Assembly: GCA_964403185.1 (NCBI GenBank)
Contig: CAYOFK010000086.1
Coordinates: forward strand, 1-12,908
DNA from: CAYOFK01 sp964403185
Lineage (GTDB): Bacteria > Bacteroidota > Bacteroidia > Bacteroidales > VadinHA17
Length of the DNA stretch: 12,908 nucleotides
Reading direction: 5' to 3'
Every line of letters begins with the position of its first letter. Position 1 is the stretch's first letter. The notes below the pieces were generated by a model that saw only the letters and a list, made by a program, of their open reading frames with translations, was not told the origin of the DNA and ran no database searches. Positions 6,883-12,908 of this stretch are shown piece after piece. A program made the translations under genes and the position numbers.

Positions 6883-8874
6883 ATGAAAGTAAAATCATTG
6901 TCCATACTGCATCTTAAATTCTTCTTCATTGCAGCACTTTTTTCAACCTTATTGCCTGCCCAGAACCGTGATGATGAGATCCTGATGAGTATTGGGGACG
7001 AACAAATCACCCTGTTTGAATTCACAAGGCTCTACTTAAAGAACTCCGAAGTGGGGGGAGTCAATGAAAAATTGAGTTTGGATGATTACCTGGACCTGTT
7101 CATTAAGTTCAAATCCAAAGTCCTTGAGGCTGAAAAACTGGGATTGGATACTCTTCCGGCATTTAAGGAAGAATTGGCCCAATACAGGAATCAACTGGCC
7201 CTTCCGTACCTAACCGACCACACGACTCTGGACCGCCTGACCGGGGAAGCTTATGAAAGAATGAAGTCGGAGATCAATGCCAGTCACATACTTATTAAGT
7301 GTGCACCTTATGCCAGCCAGGAAGATACCCTGAAAGCCTATCAGAAAACTCTTAGAGTCCGTGAACGGATCACCACAAAAAAAGAAGCCTTTGACCTGGT
7401 GGCAAAAGGCACCTCAGACGATCCCTCTGCAAAATTCAACTCAGGGAACCTTGGATATTTCACCGTTTTTCAAATGGCCTACCCGTTTGAAACTGCAGCA
7501 TATAATGCAGTGCCGGGAGTTGTCAGCCAACCAGTCAGAAGCCGGTATGGATATCACCTGATCAGAGTAACTGATAAAATAAAGGCCAGGGGCACCGTAA
7601 AAGTGGCTCATATAATGATTGCCGTGCCACGTGGTTCCAGCACTGAAACTGAAAAAAACCTGGAGGAAAAAGCCCGGGAAATCCACCAGCGGGTCATTGA
7701 TGGCGAATCTTTTGCCGATCTTGCCAGGGAGTATTCAGACGATTATAATTCCGCCAGGAATGAGGGAAACCTGCCATGGTTTGGCACCGGAAGAATGGTG
7801 CCGGAATTTGAAAATGCGGCCTTTGAGCTTCAGGAAAACGGAGCCGTTTCCGAACCTGTCAGAACCGGGTTTGGATGGCACATTATTAAAAGAGTTGATA
7901 AAAAAGAACTGGGTTCCTTTGAAGAACTGAAAGATGAGATCAGGAGAAAGGTGCTGGCCAGTGACCGGGCTGCCAAAGCAAAGCAGGTATTTATTGAAAC
8001 CCTGAAAAATGAGTATGATTACAAAATTGATTCTTCCGCACTGTATCCGTTCTTCATTGCCATTGATCAAACAACCTTCGGCAACGGCAGCTGGAAGGAA
8101 AAGTTAAACCTTCCCGGCAATAAGACCCTCTTTAGTTTTGACCGGATGCGTCTCAGCCAGGAAAATTTCCTGGAATACCTGACCAGCCAGTCAGGCAAGT
8201 CATTCCAGGGCAGCTCAAAACAATTTGTAACCGGATTGCTAAGGGATTATGAAACCAAAGCCTTACTGGAATTTGAGAAGATCCAATTACCTGTCAAAAA
8301 CCGCGACTTTTATTACCTGCTTAAAGAATACCATGACGGCATGCTCCTGTTTGAAGTGTCGGACAGAATGGTCTGGTCGAAAGCTATTGAGGATACAGCC
8401 GGTCTTAAAGAATTTTATAACATCCATAAGAACAACTACCTGGGTGAGTCTTCCATTGAAATCATCCGGTTTGACCTGAAAGACCCTTCACTTGAGAAAC
8501 AGGTCCAGAAAATCATTAAAAAAGGCAAGAGGAGATCAAACAATCCCTCCTACTACATGACTGCTTTTGCCCAGGACACGTCGCTGATCAAAGTAAGCTC
8601 TGAAACCTATTATAAAGGGGATGATGAAATGGTTGACCGTCTGACCTGGAAAAAGGGATCTGTAACCACCAATGATCATTCAGGAGGAAGGGTTGTGATT
8701 CTGGTAATTGATGTTTTTGACCCCAGACCGAGGCCCCTGGAAGAGATCCGGGGCATTGTAACTTCTGATTTTCAAGATGCTCTTGAAAATCAGTGGCATA
8801 CAGAGCTTGGGGAAAAATATCCTGTTCAACTAAACCAGAGCATTTTTGACTGGCTGAAGTTAAATCTGAAATAA
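6883..8874 (+). CDS. Periplasmic peptidyl-prolyl isomerase with two parvulin domains (SurA/PpiD-like)
   Basis: A 663-residue exported foldase. Residues 1-26 form a Sec signal peptide (basic start, hydrophobic FFFIAALFSTLL, cleavage probably at LPA-Q). After it comes an N-terminal chaperone segment (about 30-130) with the phylum-typical IGDEQITLFEFTRLYLKN. Parvulin domain 1 (about 131-231) shows INASHILIK, GNLGYF and YGYHLIRV; parvulin domain 2 (about 238-340) shows VAHIMIAVP, GNLPWFGTGRMVPEFENAAF and FGWHIIKRV. Both keep the first-strand His and the terminal G-[YW]-H-[LI]-I, so both may be active. The remaining 320 residues are charged and helical, ending in a DFQDALENQWHTELGEKYPV-type helix that in SurA-like proteins packs back on the N-terminal chaperone domain. 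Expected role: helping outer-membrane and secreted proteins fold in the periplasm. It is the first of three adjacent SurA-like genes, 7 nt before the next. No clear Shine-Dalgarno precedes its ATG. Confidence 0.88.
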   Translation: MKVKSLSILHLKFFFIAALFSTLLPAQNRDDEILMSIGDEQITLFEFTRLYLKNSEVGGVNEKLSLDDYLDLFIKFKSKVLEAEKLGLDTLPAFKEELAQYRNQLALPYLTDHTTLDRLTGEAYERMKSEINASHILIKCAPYASQEDTLKAYQKTLRVRERITTKKEAFDLVAKGTSDDPSAKFNSGNLGYFTVFQMAYPFETAAYNAVPGVVSQPVRSRYGYHLIRVTDKIKARGTVKVAHIMIAVPRGSSTETEKNLEEKAREIHQRVIDGESFADLAREYSDDYNSARNEGNLPWFGTGRMVPEFENAAFELQENGAVSEPVRTGFGWHIIKRVDKKELGSFEELKDEIRRKVLASDRAAKAKQVFIETLKNEYDYKIDSSALYPFFIAIDQTTFGNGSWKEKLNLPGNKTLFSFDRMRLSQENFLEYLTSQSGKSFQGSSKQFVTGLLRDYETKALLEFEKIQLPVKNRDFYYLLKEYHDGMLLFEVSDRMVWSKAIEDTAGLKEFYNIHKNNYLGESSIEIIRFDLKDPSLEKQVQKIIKKGKRRSNNPSYYMTAFAQDTSLIKVSSETYYKGDDEMVDRLTWKKGSVTTNDHSGGRVVILVIDVFDPRPRPLEEIRGIVTSDFQDALENQWHTELGEKYPVQLNQSIFDWLKLNLK

Positions 8875-8881
8875 AAACCCT

Positions 8882-9727
8882 ATGAAATCCCTGTTATGCT
8901 TTTTATTATTACCACTGCTGGTTGCCTGCTCAAACGGTGAAAACTTTGAAGAAGATGAAATTGCAGGTACTGTTGGAGAATCCGTTTTATTAAAAATGGA
9001 AATACCCGGAATTTTCCCTGAGAATATGTCACACGACGACAGTGTGCGTATTGCGCGAAAATATATCCGGAGCTGGATCAAAAAGGAATTACTTCTGGAA
9101 AAAGCTGAAGAAAATATTACAGAAGAGGTGCTGGCCGATATTGAAAAACAATTGGAAAGCACCCGGGCCTCACTCCTTGTGTTCAATTATGAACAAAACA
9201 TGATCCGCCAACGGATGGATACCCTGATAACAGAAACAGAAATACTGGCATATTACGATCAGAACTCAGACCGTTTCGTTCTTAAGAAAAGCATTGTTCA
9301 GGCGCTTTACATTAAGGTGCCTCTGTCTGCTCCAAACCTGGATGATGTGCGCAGATGGTACCGGTCAGATGATGATGCCGACCTGACTGAACTGGAAAGC
9401 TACTGCTATCAGTTTGCTACCAAGTATGACGATTTTGATGAACAATGGATAAATTTTGATGATCTGCACTCCAAAATGCCTGTAAACATAACAGATGAGG
9501 AACGGTTTTTGAGAAACAATACAACGATTGAAGCCAGTGATTCAATGTACCACTATTTTGCTCATATAAGGGATTATAAGTTGAAATCAAACATTTCTCC
9601 GGTAGAGTTTGTACGGGATCAGATAAAAAGCATCATTTATAACGAACGGAAGATCACTTTTATAAGCGAACTTGAAAATAACCTGTATAACGATGCTTCC
9701 ACAAGGAATGAATTTGTGATCTACTAA
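8882..9727 (+). CDS. SurA-like lipoprotein chaperone with decayed parvulin domain
   Basis: A 281-residue predicted lipoprotein. The lipobox LVAC puts the lipidated residue at Cys16, followed by SNGENFEEDE, an acidic run resembling the export tag that sends some Bacteroidota lipoproteins to the cell surface. Residues about 28-125 look like the helical SurA N-terminal chaperone domain (AGTVGESVLLKMEI..., YIRSWIKKELLLEKA). Residues about 137-235 sit where a parvulin domain would be: IVQALYIKVP matches the ASHILIKVP first strand without its His, and YHYFAHIRDYKLK resembles the last strand. The GGxLGxF and FGxHII signatures are missing. The C-terminal helix (EFVRDQIKSIIYNERKITFISELENNLY) resembles the chaperone-completing helix of SurA. 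It is therefore probably a catalytically dead chaperone. It lies between two parvulin genes with 7- and 14-nt gaps, so is surely co-transcribed. Database annotation may read hypothetical or peptidylprolyl isomerase. Confidence 0.8.
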   Translation: MKSLLCFLLLPLLVACSNGENFEEDEIAGTVGESVLLKMEIPGIFPENMSHDDSVRIARKYIRSWIKKELLLEKAEENITEEVLADIEKQLESTRASLLVFNYEQNMIRQRMDTLITETEILAYYDQNSDRFVLKKSIVQALYIKVPLSAPNLDDVRRWYRSDDDADLTELESYCYQFATKYDDFDEQWINFDDLHSKMPVNITDEERFLRNNTTIEASDSMYHYFAHIRDYKLKSNISPVEFVRDQIKSIIYNERKITFISELENNLYNDASTRNEFVIY

Positions 9728-9741
9728 ATGAAATAAAGAAA

Positions 9742-11088
9742 ATGGGAAAGAAAAAAATACTGCTGACAGGTTCATTACTGATGATTATGACGGCATGGTC
9801 AGGTGGTCAGGAAAAGATTGTTGACCAGGTGGTGGCTGTAGTTGGAAGCAATATCGTTCTTCAATCTGATGTTGAAACACAATATCTGCAGATGCGGTCA
9901 CAAGGGTATTCTGCCCAAGGCGATTTAAAATGCGAGATCCTTGAGGACCTCCTTTCGGCAAAGCTGATGCTCAACCAGGCCCGTCTCGACAGTATCGAGA
10001 TATCCCAGGCCATGGTTGAACAGGAACTGGATGGCAGGTTGAAAGGGTTTATTGAACAGATCGGTTCATTGGAACGCCTGGAAGCCTACTACAATAAAAC
10101 CATATATGAAATTAAGGACGATTTCAGGGATGTGATCACTGAACAGTTGTTAACCCAACAAATGCAAAAACAAATCACTTCTGAGATCACAGTCACCCCT
10201 TCTGAAGTAAGGAGTTTCTACAAAAGCATCCCAAGGGACAGCCTGCCCGTCATACCGGCCCAGGTGGTCTATAATCAAATTTTGCGAAATCCGCCCTTTT
10301 CAGACCAGACCAAACTGGTGGTGCGTGAACAATTGCTTGACCTCAGAAGGAGGATCACCCAGGGGGAAGATTTTGCCACACTGGCAATTCTTTATTCCGA
10401 GGACCCCGGATCAGCCGCCAAAGGCGGCGAGTTGGGATTCATGTCAAGAACAGACCTTGTTAAAGAATTTGCTGAAACTGCATTTTCACTGAAACAGGGA
10501 GCCGTTTCATCATTAGTGGAAACCAGTTTTGGTTTTCATATCATACAAATGATCGAGCGCAGGGGAGAAACCGTAAATGTAAGACACATACTGATCAAGC
10601 CCGAAATCACCTCTGAAGAACGCAAGAAAGCTCTTAATTTCCTTGACTCCCTGGCACTTCAAATAAGATCAGATTCCATAGATTTTATACTTGCCGCACG
10701 GTTGTTTTCACACGATGAAGATTCCAGAATAAGCGGTGGACAGGTTATAAATATGAACTCGGGAGATGCTAAATTTCAACTTGACCAGCTTGACCAGGCA
10801 ACCGCGGAAGCCATACAGGATCTGGAACCGGGGGATGTTTCCAATGCCTTTGAAACAACCGACCTTACCGGAAACAAGGTTTTTGCAATCATCAAGGTAA
10901 TAGAACGCATACCGGCGCATAAGGCTGATCTGAAAAATGACTATTCCATTCTTCAGGAAATGACCAGGATGTCAAAACAGCAGGAAACCTTCCGGCGCTG
11001 GATCACAGAAAAGCAAAAAACTACGTATATCAGGGTGAATGATACTTTCAAAAGCTGTCCGTTCCGGCTTAAAGGCTGGATAAAATAA
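9742..11088 (+). CDS. surA: SurA-like periplasmic chaperone / peptidyl-prolyl isomerase
   Basis: A 448-residue exported protein close in size and layout to E. coli SurA (428). A signal peptide (MGKKKILLTGSLLMIMTAWS, cut near SGG-Q) precedes the SurA N-terminal domain (about 25-150), which opens with the hallmark KIVDQVVAVVGSNIVLQSDVE. Parvulin domain 1 (about 172-273) has AAKGGELGFMSRTDLVKEF and FGFHIIQM, but its first strand reads QVVYNQIL, with no His. Parvulin domain 2 (about 278-390) has the first-strand VRHILIK but lacks the GGxLGxF and GxHII signatures. Isomerase activity is therefore uncertain and a chaperone role most likely. In E. coli SurA too, the first parvulin domain is inactive and chaperoning is the main function. 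The ATG follows the lipoprotein stop by 14 nt, with only a weak purine-rich stretch upstream. It is followed by the OstA-like gene, as expected for an outer-membrane assembly operon. The symbol is by homology of architecture. Confidence 0.87.
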   Translation: MGKKKILLTGSLLMIMTAWSGGQEKIVDQVVAVVGSNIVLQSDVETQYLQMRSQGYSAQGDLKCEILEDLLSAKLMLNQARLDSIEISQAMVEQELDGRLKGFIEQIGSLERLEAYYNKTIYEIKDDFRDVITEQLLTQQMQKQITSEITVTPSEVRSFYKSIPRDSLPVIPAQVVYNQILRNPPFSDQTKLVVREQLLDLRRRITQGEDFATLAILYSEDPGSAAKGGELGFMSRTDLVKEFAETAFSLKQGAVSSLVETSFGFHIIQMIERRGETVNVRHILIKPEITSEERKKALNFLDSLALQIRSDSIDFILAARLFSHDEDSRISGGQVINMNSGDAKFQLDQLDQATAEAIQDLEPGDVSNAFETTDLTGNKVFAIIKVIERIPAHKADLKNDYSILQEMTRMSKQQETFRRWITEKQKTTYIRVNDTFKSCPFRLKGWIK

Positions 11089-11142
11089 TGACGCCTGGCC
11101 TTAGAGGTGGCCCGGAAAGATCCTGATCGAAATAAAATCAAA

Positions 11143-11147
11143 AGAGG
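11143..11147 (+). promoter_or_regulatory. Shine-Dalgarno supporting a TTG start for the OstA-like gene
   Basis: AGAGG lies 9 nt before the TTG at 11157. It is one of only two strong Shine-Dalgarno-like sites seen in the window and decides the start: the ATG at 11161 is out of frame and reads ATG GAA TAA, and an in-frame TAA at 11133-11135 excludes any earlier start. Confidence 0.6.
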
Positions 11148-11156
11148 TTCATACAC

Positions 11157-12680
11157 TTGAATGGAATAAAACCATACAACCTGCTGTTCATGGCAGCCTG
11201 CCTTTTACTGTCCCCGGGTTTCACTTTACATTCTTACGGCCAGAAAAAGGAAAAGATCAGGATCCTCAATGCCAACAGCATGCAGTATAACAGACAACTG
11301 GGTGAGGTCAGAAGACTGATCGGAGACGTACGTCTGGTTCATGAAAATACCTATTTGAATTGCGACAGTGCATGGCTTTACCAAAAAGCCAATATGGTTG
11401 AAGCCTACGGGAATATTTTTATCTCCAGGGGTGATACCCTGAAACTATATGGCGACTATCTGAAATACTCCGGAGAGACCAAAATGGCTGAGCTTAAGAA
11501 TAATGTGAAACTCATTGACAAGGAAACAACACTGACTACCCGGAACCTTGATTTTGACCTGAACAGCGACCTGGGATATTATTATGGCGGGGGACACATC
11601 ATTAATGGAGAAGACGACCTGACAAGTATAAACGGGATTTATGATTCCAAACAAAAATTATTTCATTTTCAGGACAGTGTCGTGGTTGTCAACCCCGACT
11701 ATGTGATCCATGCAGACACCATGCAATATCAGACAGAAACAAAAATAACCACCTTTTTCGGACCGACAGAGATCACGGGTGACAGCAGCTATATCTACTG
11801 CGAATACGGCTGGTTCGATACCGAAAATGACATATCCAGATTCTCCGGGAACGCCGTATTGATAGATCGCAACCAGATCATACAGGGAGATTCCCTCTTC
11901 TATGATAAAGGCGCAGGAATTGGTGAAGCTTACGGAAATGTCATCTATAAAGACACCACTCAAAACATTGTGCTCCTTGGGAATGTCGGTTATTTTCAAA
12001 GGAAACCGGAGTATTCCATGCTTACAGACAGCGCTGTTTTCGTTCAGATCATGGAGGGAGATGATAGTTTATTCCTGCATGCCGACACACTGGTATCCGG
12101 ACTGGACAGTACAGGAACCACCAAGATCATGAGTGCCTATCATGGTGTGAGATTGTATTCTGAAGGACTCCAGGGAATGAGTGATTCCCTGTCCTATTCA
12201 TTTTCTGATTCTGTTATACGGTTTTATGGCAGCCCCGTTATCTGGGCGAGTGACAGCCAGATGACCTCGGATTACATCCTGCTCAGGACCAAAAACCGGA
12301 AGGCAGATATGATGGAGATGTACGGATCTTCCTTTATTGTTACAATGGAGGATTCCGTGCATTTCAACCAGATAAAGGGTAAAAATATGGTGGGGTATTT
12401 CAAGGATAATGAAATGTACCGTATCGATGTTACAGGCAACGGGCAAACCATCTATTTCCCGGTTGAAGATTCCACCATTATCGGACAGAATTATGCTGAA
12501 AGCAGCGATATTGTTTTGTATATTAAGGAAAACAGGATCAACAGGATCAAACTGATAAATGCTCCCGATGGCATATTGAATCCTACATCAAAGATCAGGG
12601 ATGAAGATACAAGACTGGAGGGTTTTCTGTGGAGAGAATATCTGAGGCCAAAAAAGTATGCGGATATTTTTAAGGATTGA
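11157..12680 (+). CDS. OstA/LptA-like beta-repeat envelope protein (probable LPS transport)
   Basis: A 507-residue exported protein of the OstA-like family, related to LptA and the N-terminal part of LptD, which carry lipopolysaccharide to the outer membrane. The TTG start gives MNGIKPYNLLFMAACLLLSPGFTLHSYGQ, a good signal peptide; a start at the internal Met12 would leave a weak one. The mature protein is nearly all short beta-strand repeats of about 25-40 residues, each with a D-[ST]-[LMA] element, an aromatic, then a G-[NPD]-[VITA] turn. Examples are CDSAWLYQKANMVEAYGNIF (69-88), DTMQYQTETKITTFFGPTEI (187-206), DSLFYDKGAGIGEAYGNVIY (245-264) and DSLSYSFSDSVIRFYGSPVI (343-362), consistent with the open beta-jellyroll of LptA. 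At about 507 residues it is far longer than LptA (about 185) and lacks an LptD-like barrel. It follows the surA-like gene by 68 nt with its own Shine-Dalgarno. I see no lipobox, so it is periplasmic or outer-membrane associated. Confidence 0.85.
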   Translation: MNGIKPYNLLFMAACLLLSPGFTLHSYGQKKEKIRILNANSMQYNRQLGEVRRLIGDVRLVHENTYLNCDSAWLYQKANMVEAYGNIFISRGDTLKLYGDYLKYSGETKMAELKNNVKLIDKETTLTTRNLDFDLNSDLGYYYGGGHIINGEDDLTSINGIYDSKQKLFHFQDSVVVVNPDYVIHADTMQYQTETKITTFFGPTEITGDSSYIYCEYGWFDTENDISRFSGNAVLIDRNQIIQGDSLFYDKGAGIGEAYGNVIYKDTTQNIVLLGNVGYFQRKPEYSMLTDSAVFVQIMEGDDSLFLHADTLVSGLDSTGTTKIMSAYHGVRLYSEGLQGMSDSLSYSFSDSVIRFYGSPVIWASDSQMTSDYILLRTKNRKADMMEMYGSSFIVTMEDSVHFNQIKGKNMVGYFKDNEMYRIDVTGNGQTIYFPVEDSTIIGQNYAESSDIVLYIKENRINRIKLINAPDGILNPTSKIRDEDTRLEGFLWREYLRPKKYADIFKD

Positions 12681-12824
12681 GGGGGAGGGAATGAAGTCCG
12701 GGGAAGGTCTTTTGTTGATTTGTTTGTCCGGATGCAGTAAAACTTTAGAAATTTATTGACCAGAATGTGTGATGACTGACCCCACGAGGCTTTTCCTGTA
12801 GAACGAACAAGTCAAAGTGAAGAA

Positions 12825-12841
12825 AAGTCTCAGAGAGACTT
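12825..12841. repeat. Perfect 7-bp inverted repeat
   Basis: AAGTCTC (12825-12831) pairs with GAGACTT (12835-12841) around AGA. It has no flanking T-run that would make it a good terminator. It lies 15 bp before the IS-end-like stretch and shares the GTCTCA word with it. Confidence 0.5.
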
Positions 12842-12855
12842 ACAGGCAATAGGCA

Positions 12856-12874
12856 GGGGCTGTCTCAAAAGTCA
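12856..12874. mobile_element. Possible insertion-sequence terminal repeat (one end only)
   Basis: The stretch GGGGCTGTCTCAAAAGTCA is very like the terminal inverted repeats I associate with IS elements (GGGCTGTCTCAAAAGT-type ends) common in Bacteroidota. No transposase and no matching second end lie in the window, so it may be a solo or decayed end, or the element may continue beyond the right edge. The call rests on memory of such ends, not on a search. Confidence 0.3.
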
Positions 12875-12885
12875 GATTCCATATC

Positions 12886-12905
12886 ATTCCTGCGAAAGCA
12901 GGAAT
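12886..12905. repeat. Palindromic intergenic repeat with GAAA tetraloop
   Basis: ATTCCTGC (12886-12893) pairs perfectly with GCAGGAAT (12898-12905) around a GAAA loop. The sequence matches a type of small palindromic element (CATTCCTGCGAAAGCAGGAATCC) that I recall recurring in intergenic regions of many genomes. Further copies may lie beyond the window edge, 3 bp away. Only one copy is visible here. Confidence 0.55.
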
Positions 12906-12908
12906 CCA

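Larger units (their letters stand above)
12681..12908. other. Gene-free right edge with hairpins and a possible IS end
   Basis: No convincing gene is present on either strand. After a G-rich stretch (12681-12710) come two short perfect hairpins and an insertion-sequence-end-like stretch, described separately. A plus-strand frame from 12773 (opening MTDPTRLFL) is broken by a TAG after 9 codons, then reads NEQVKVKKSLRETYRQ to another stop. That could be the remains of a gene end, but it is too short to identify. No strong terminator for the OstA-like gene is visible. In several Bacteroidota mutL follows this gene; it is not seen here. Confidence 0.5.

Noticed and set aside
12773..12850. Short plus-strand reading with an internal TAG, considered as a transposase tail
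   Set aside because: Only about 26 codons in total, interrupted, and without any recognisable motif.
641..12908. Search for CRISPR arrays, toxin-antitoxin pairs or defence genes
   Set aside because: No spaced direct repeats and no small paired genes are visible; all long genes are explained as housekeeping or envelope functions.

Overview
The window looks like a chromosomal housekeeping region of a member of the Bacteroidota, probably Bacteroidales-like. The evidence is the gene order guaB, several SurA-type folding factors and an OstA-family protein; a RecQ with the long architecture common in that phylum; frequent TTG/GTG starts; and few clear Shine-Dalgarno sequences. The phylum call rests on gene content and protein style, not on a marker tree. 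I found no CRISPR array, tRNA, rRNA, intact transposase or phage gene.

Left part (minus strand). Positions 1-640 hold the N-terminal 213 residues of a cysteine synthase-type PLP enzyme that runs off the left edge. Next is about 800 bp without a convincing gene (641-1442), containing one perfect small hairpin and, at its far end, a probable terminator. A tightly packed minus-strand operon follows, in transcription order recQ (5165-3246), a stand-alone DEDDy 3'-5' exonuclease (3243-2602) and an RlmI-type rRNA m5C methyltransferase (2630-1443). The recQ stop and the exonuclease start are 2 nt apart, and the last two genes overlap by 29 nt. The helicase and exonuclease together resemble the two enzymatic halves of the eukaryotic WRN protein, encoded as separate adjacent genes.

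Right part (plus strand). A 173-bp divergent intergenic region separates recQ from guaB (IMP dehydrogenase, 5339-6808). After a 74-bp gap with a hairpin come four cell-envelope genes: a 663-residue periplasmic foldase with two parvulin domains, a 281-residue lipoprotein that looks like a SurA-type chaperone with a decayed parvulin domain, a 448-residue SurA-like protein with two diverged parvulin domains, and a 507-residue OstA/LptA-like beta-repeat protein. Together they look like an outer-membrane assembly module: three chaperones for nascent outer-membrane proteins plus an OstA-like protein likely linked to LPS transport.

Right edge. After the OstA gene, 228 bp carry no gene. They hold two small perfect hairpins and a stretch resembling an insertion-sequence terminal repeat, so a repeat or mobile-element boundary may lie at or just beyond the window end.

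Nothing here is clearly a new biological system. The most interesting signals are the recQ-exonuclease pairing, the non-canonical domain layout of RecQ, and the graded loss of parvulin features across the three adjacent foldases.
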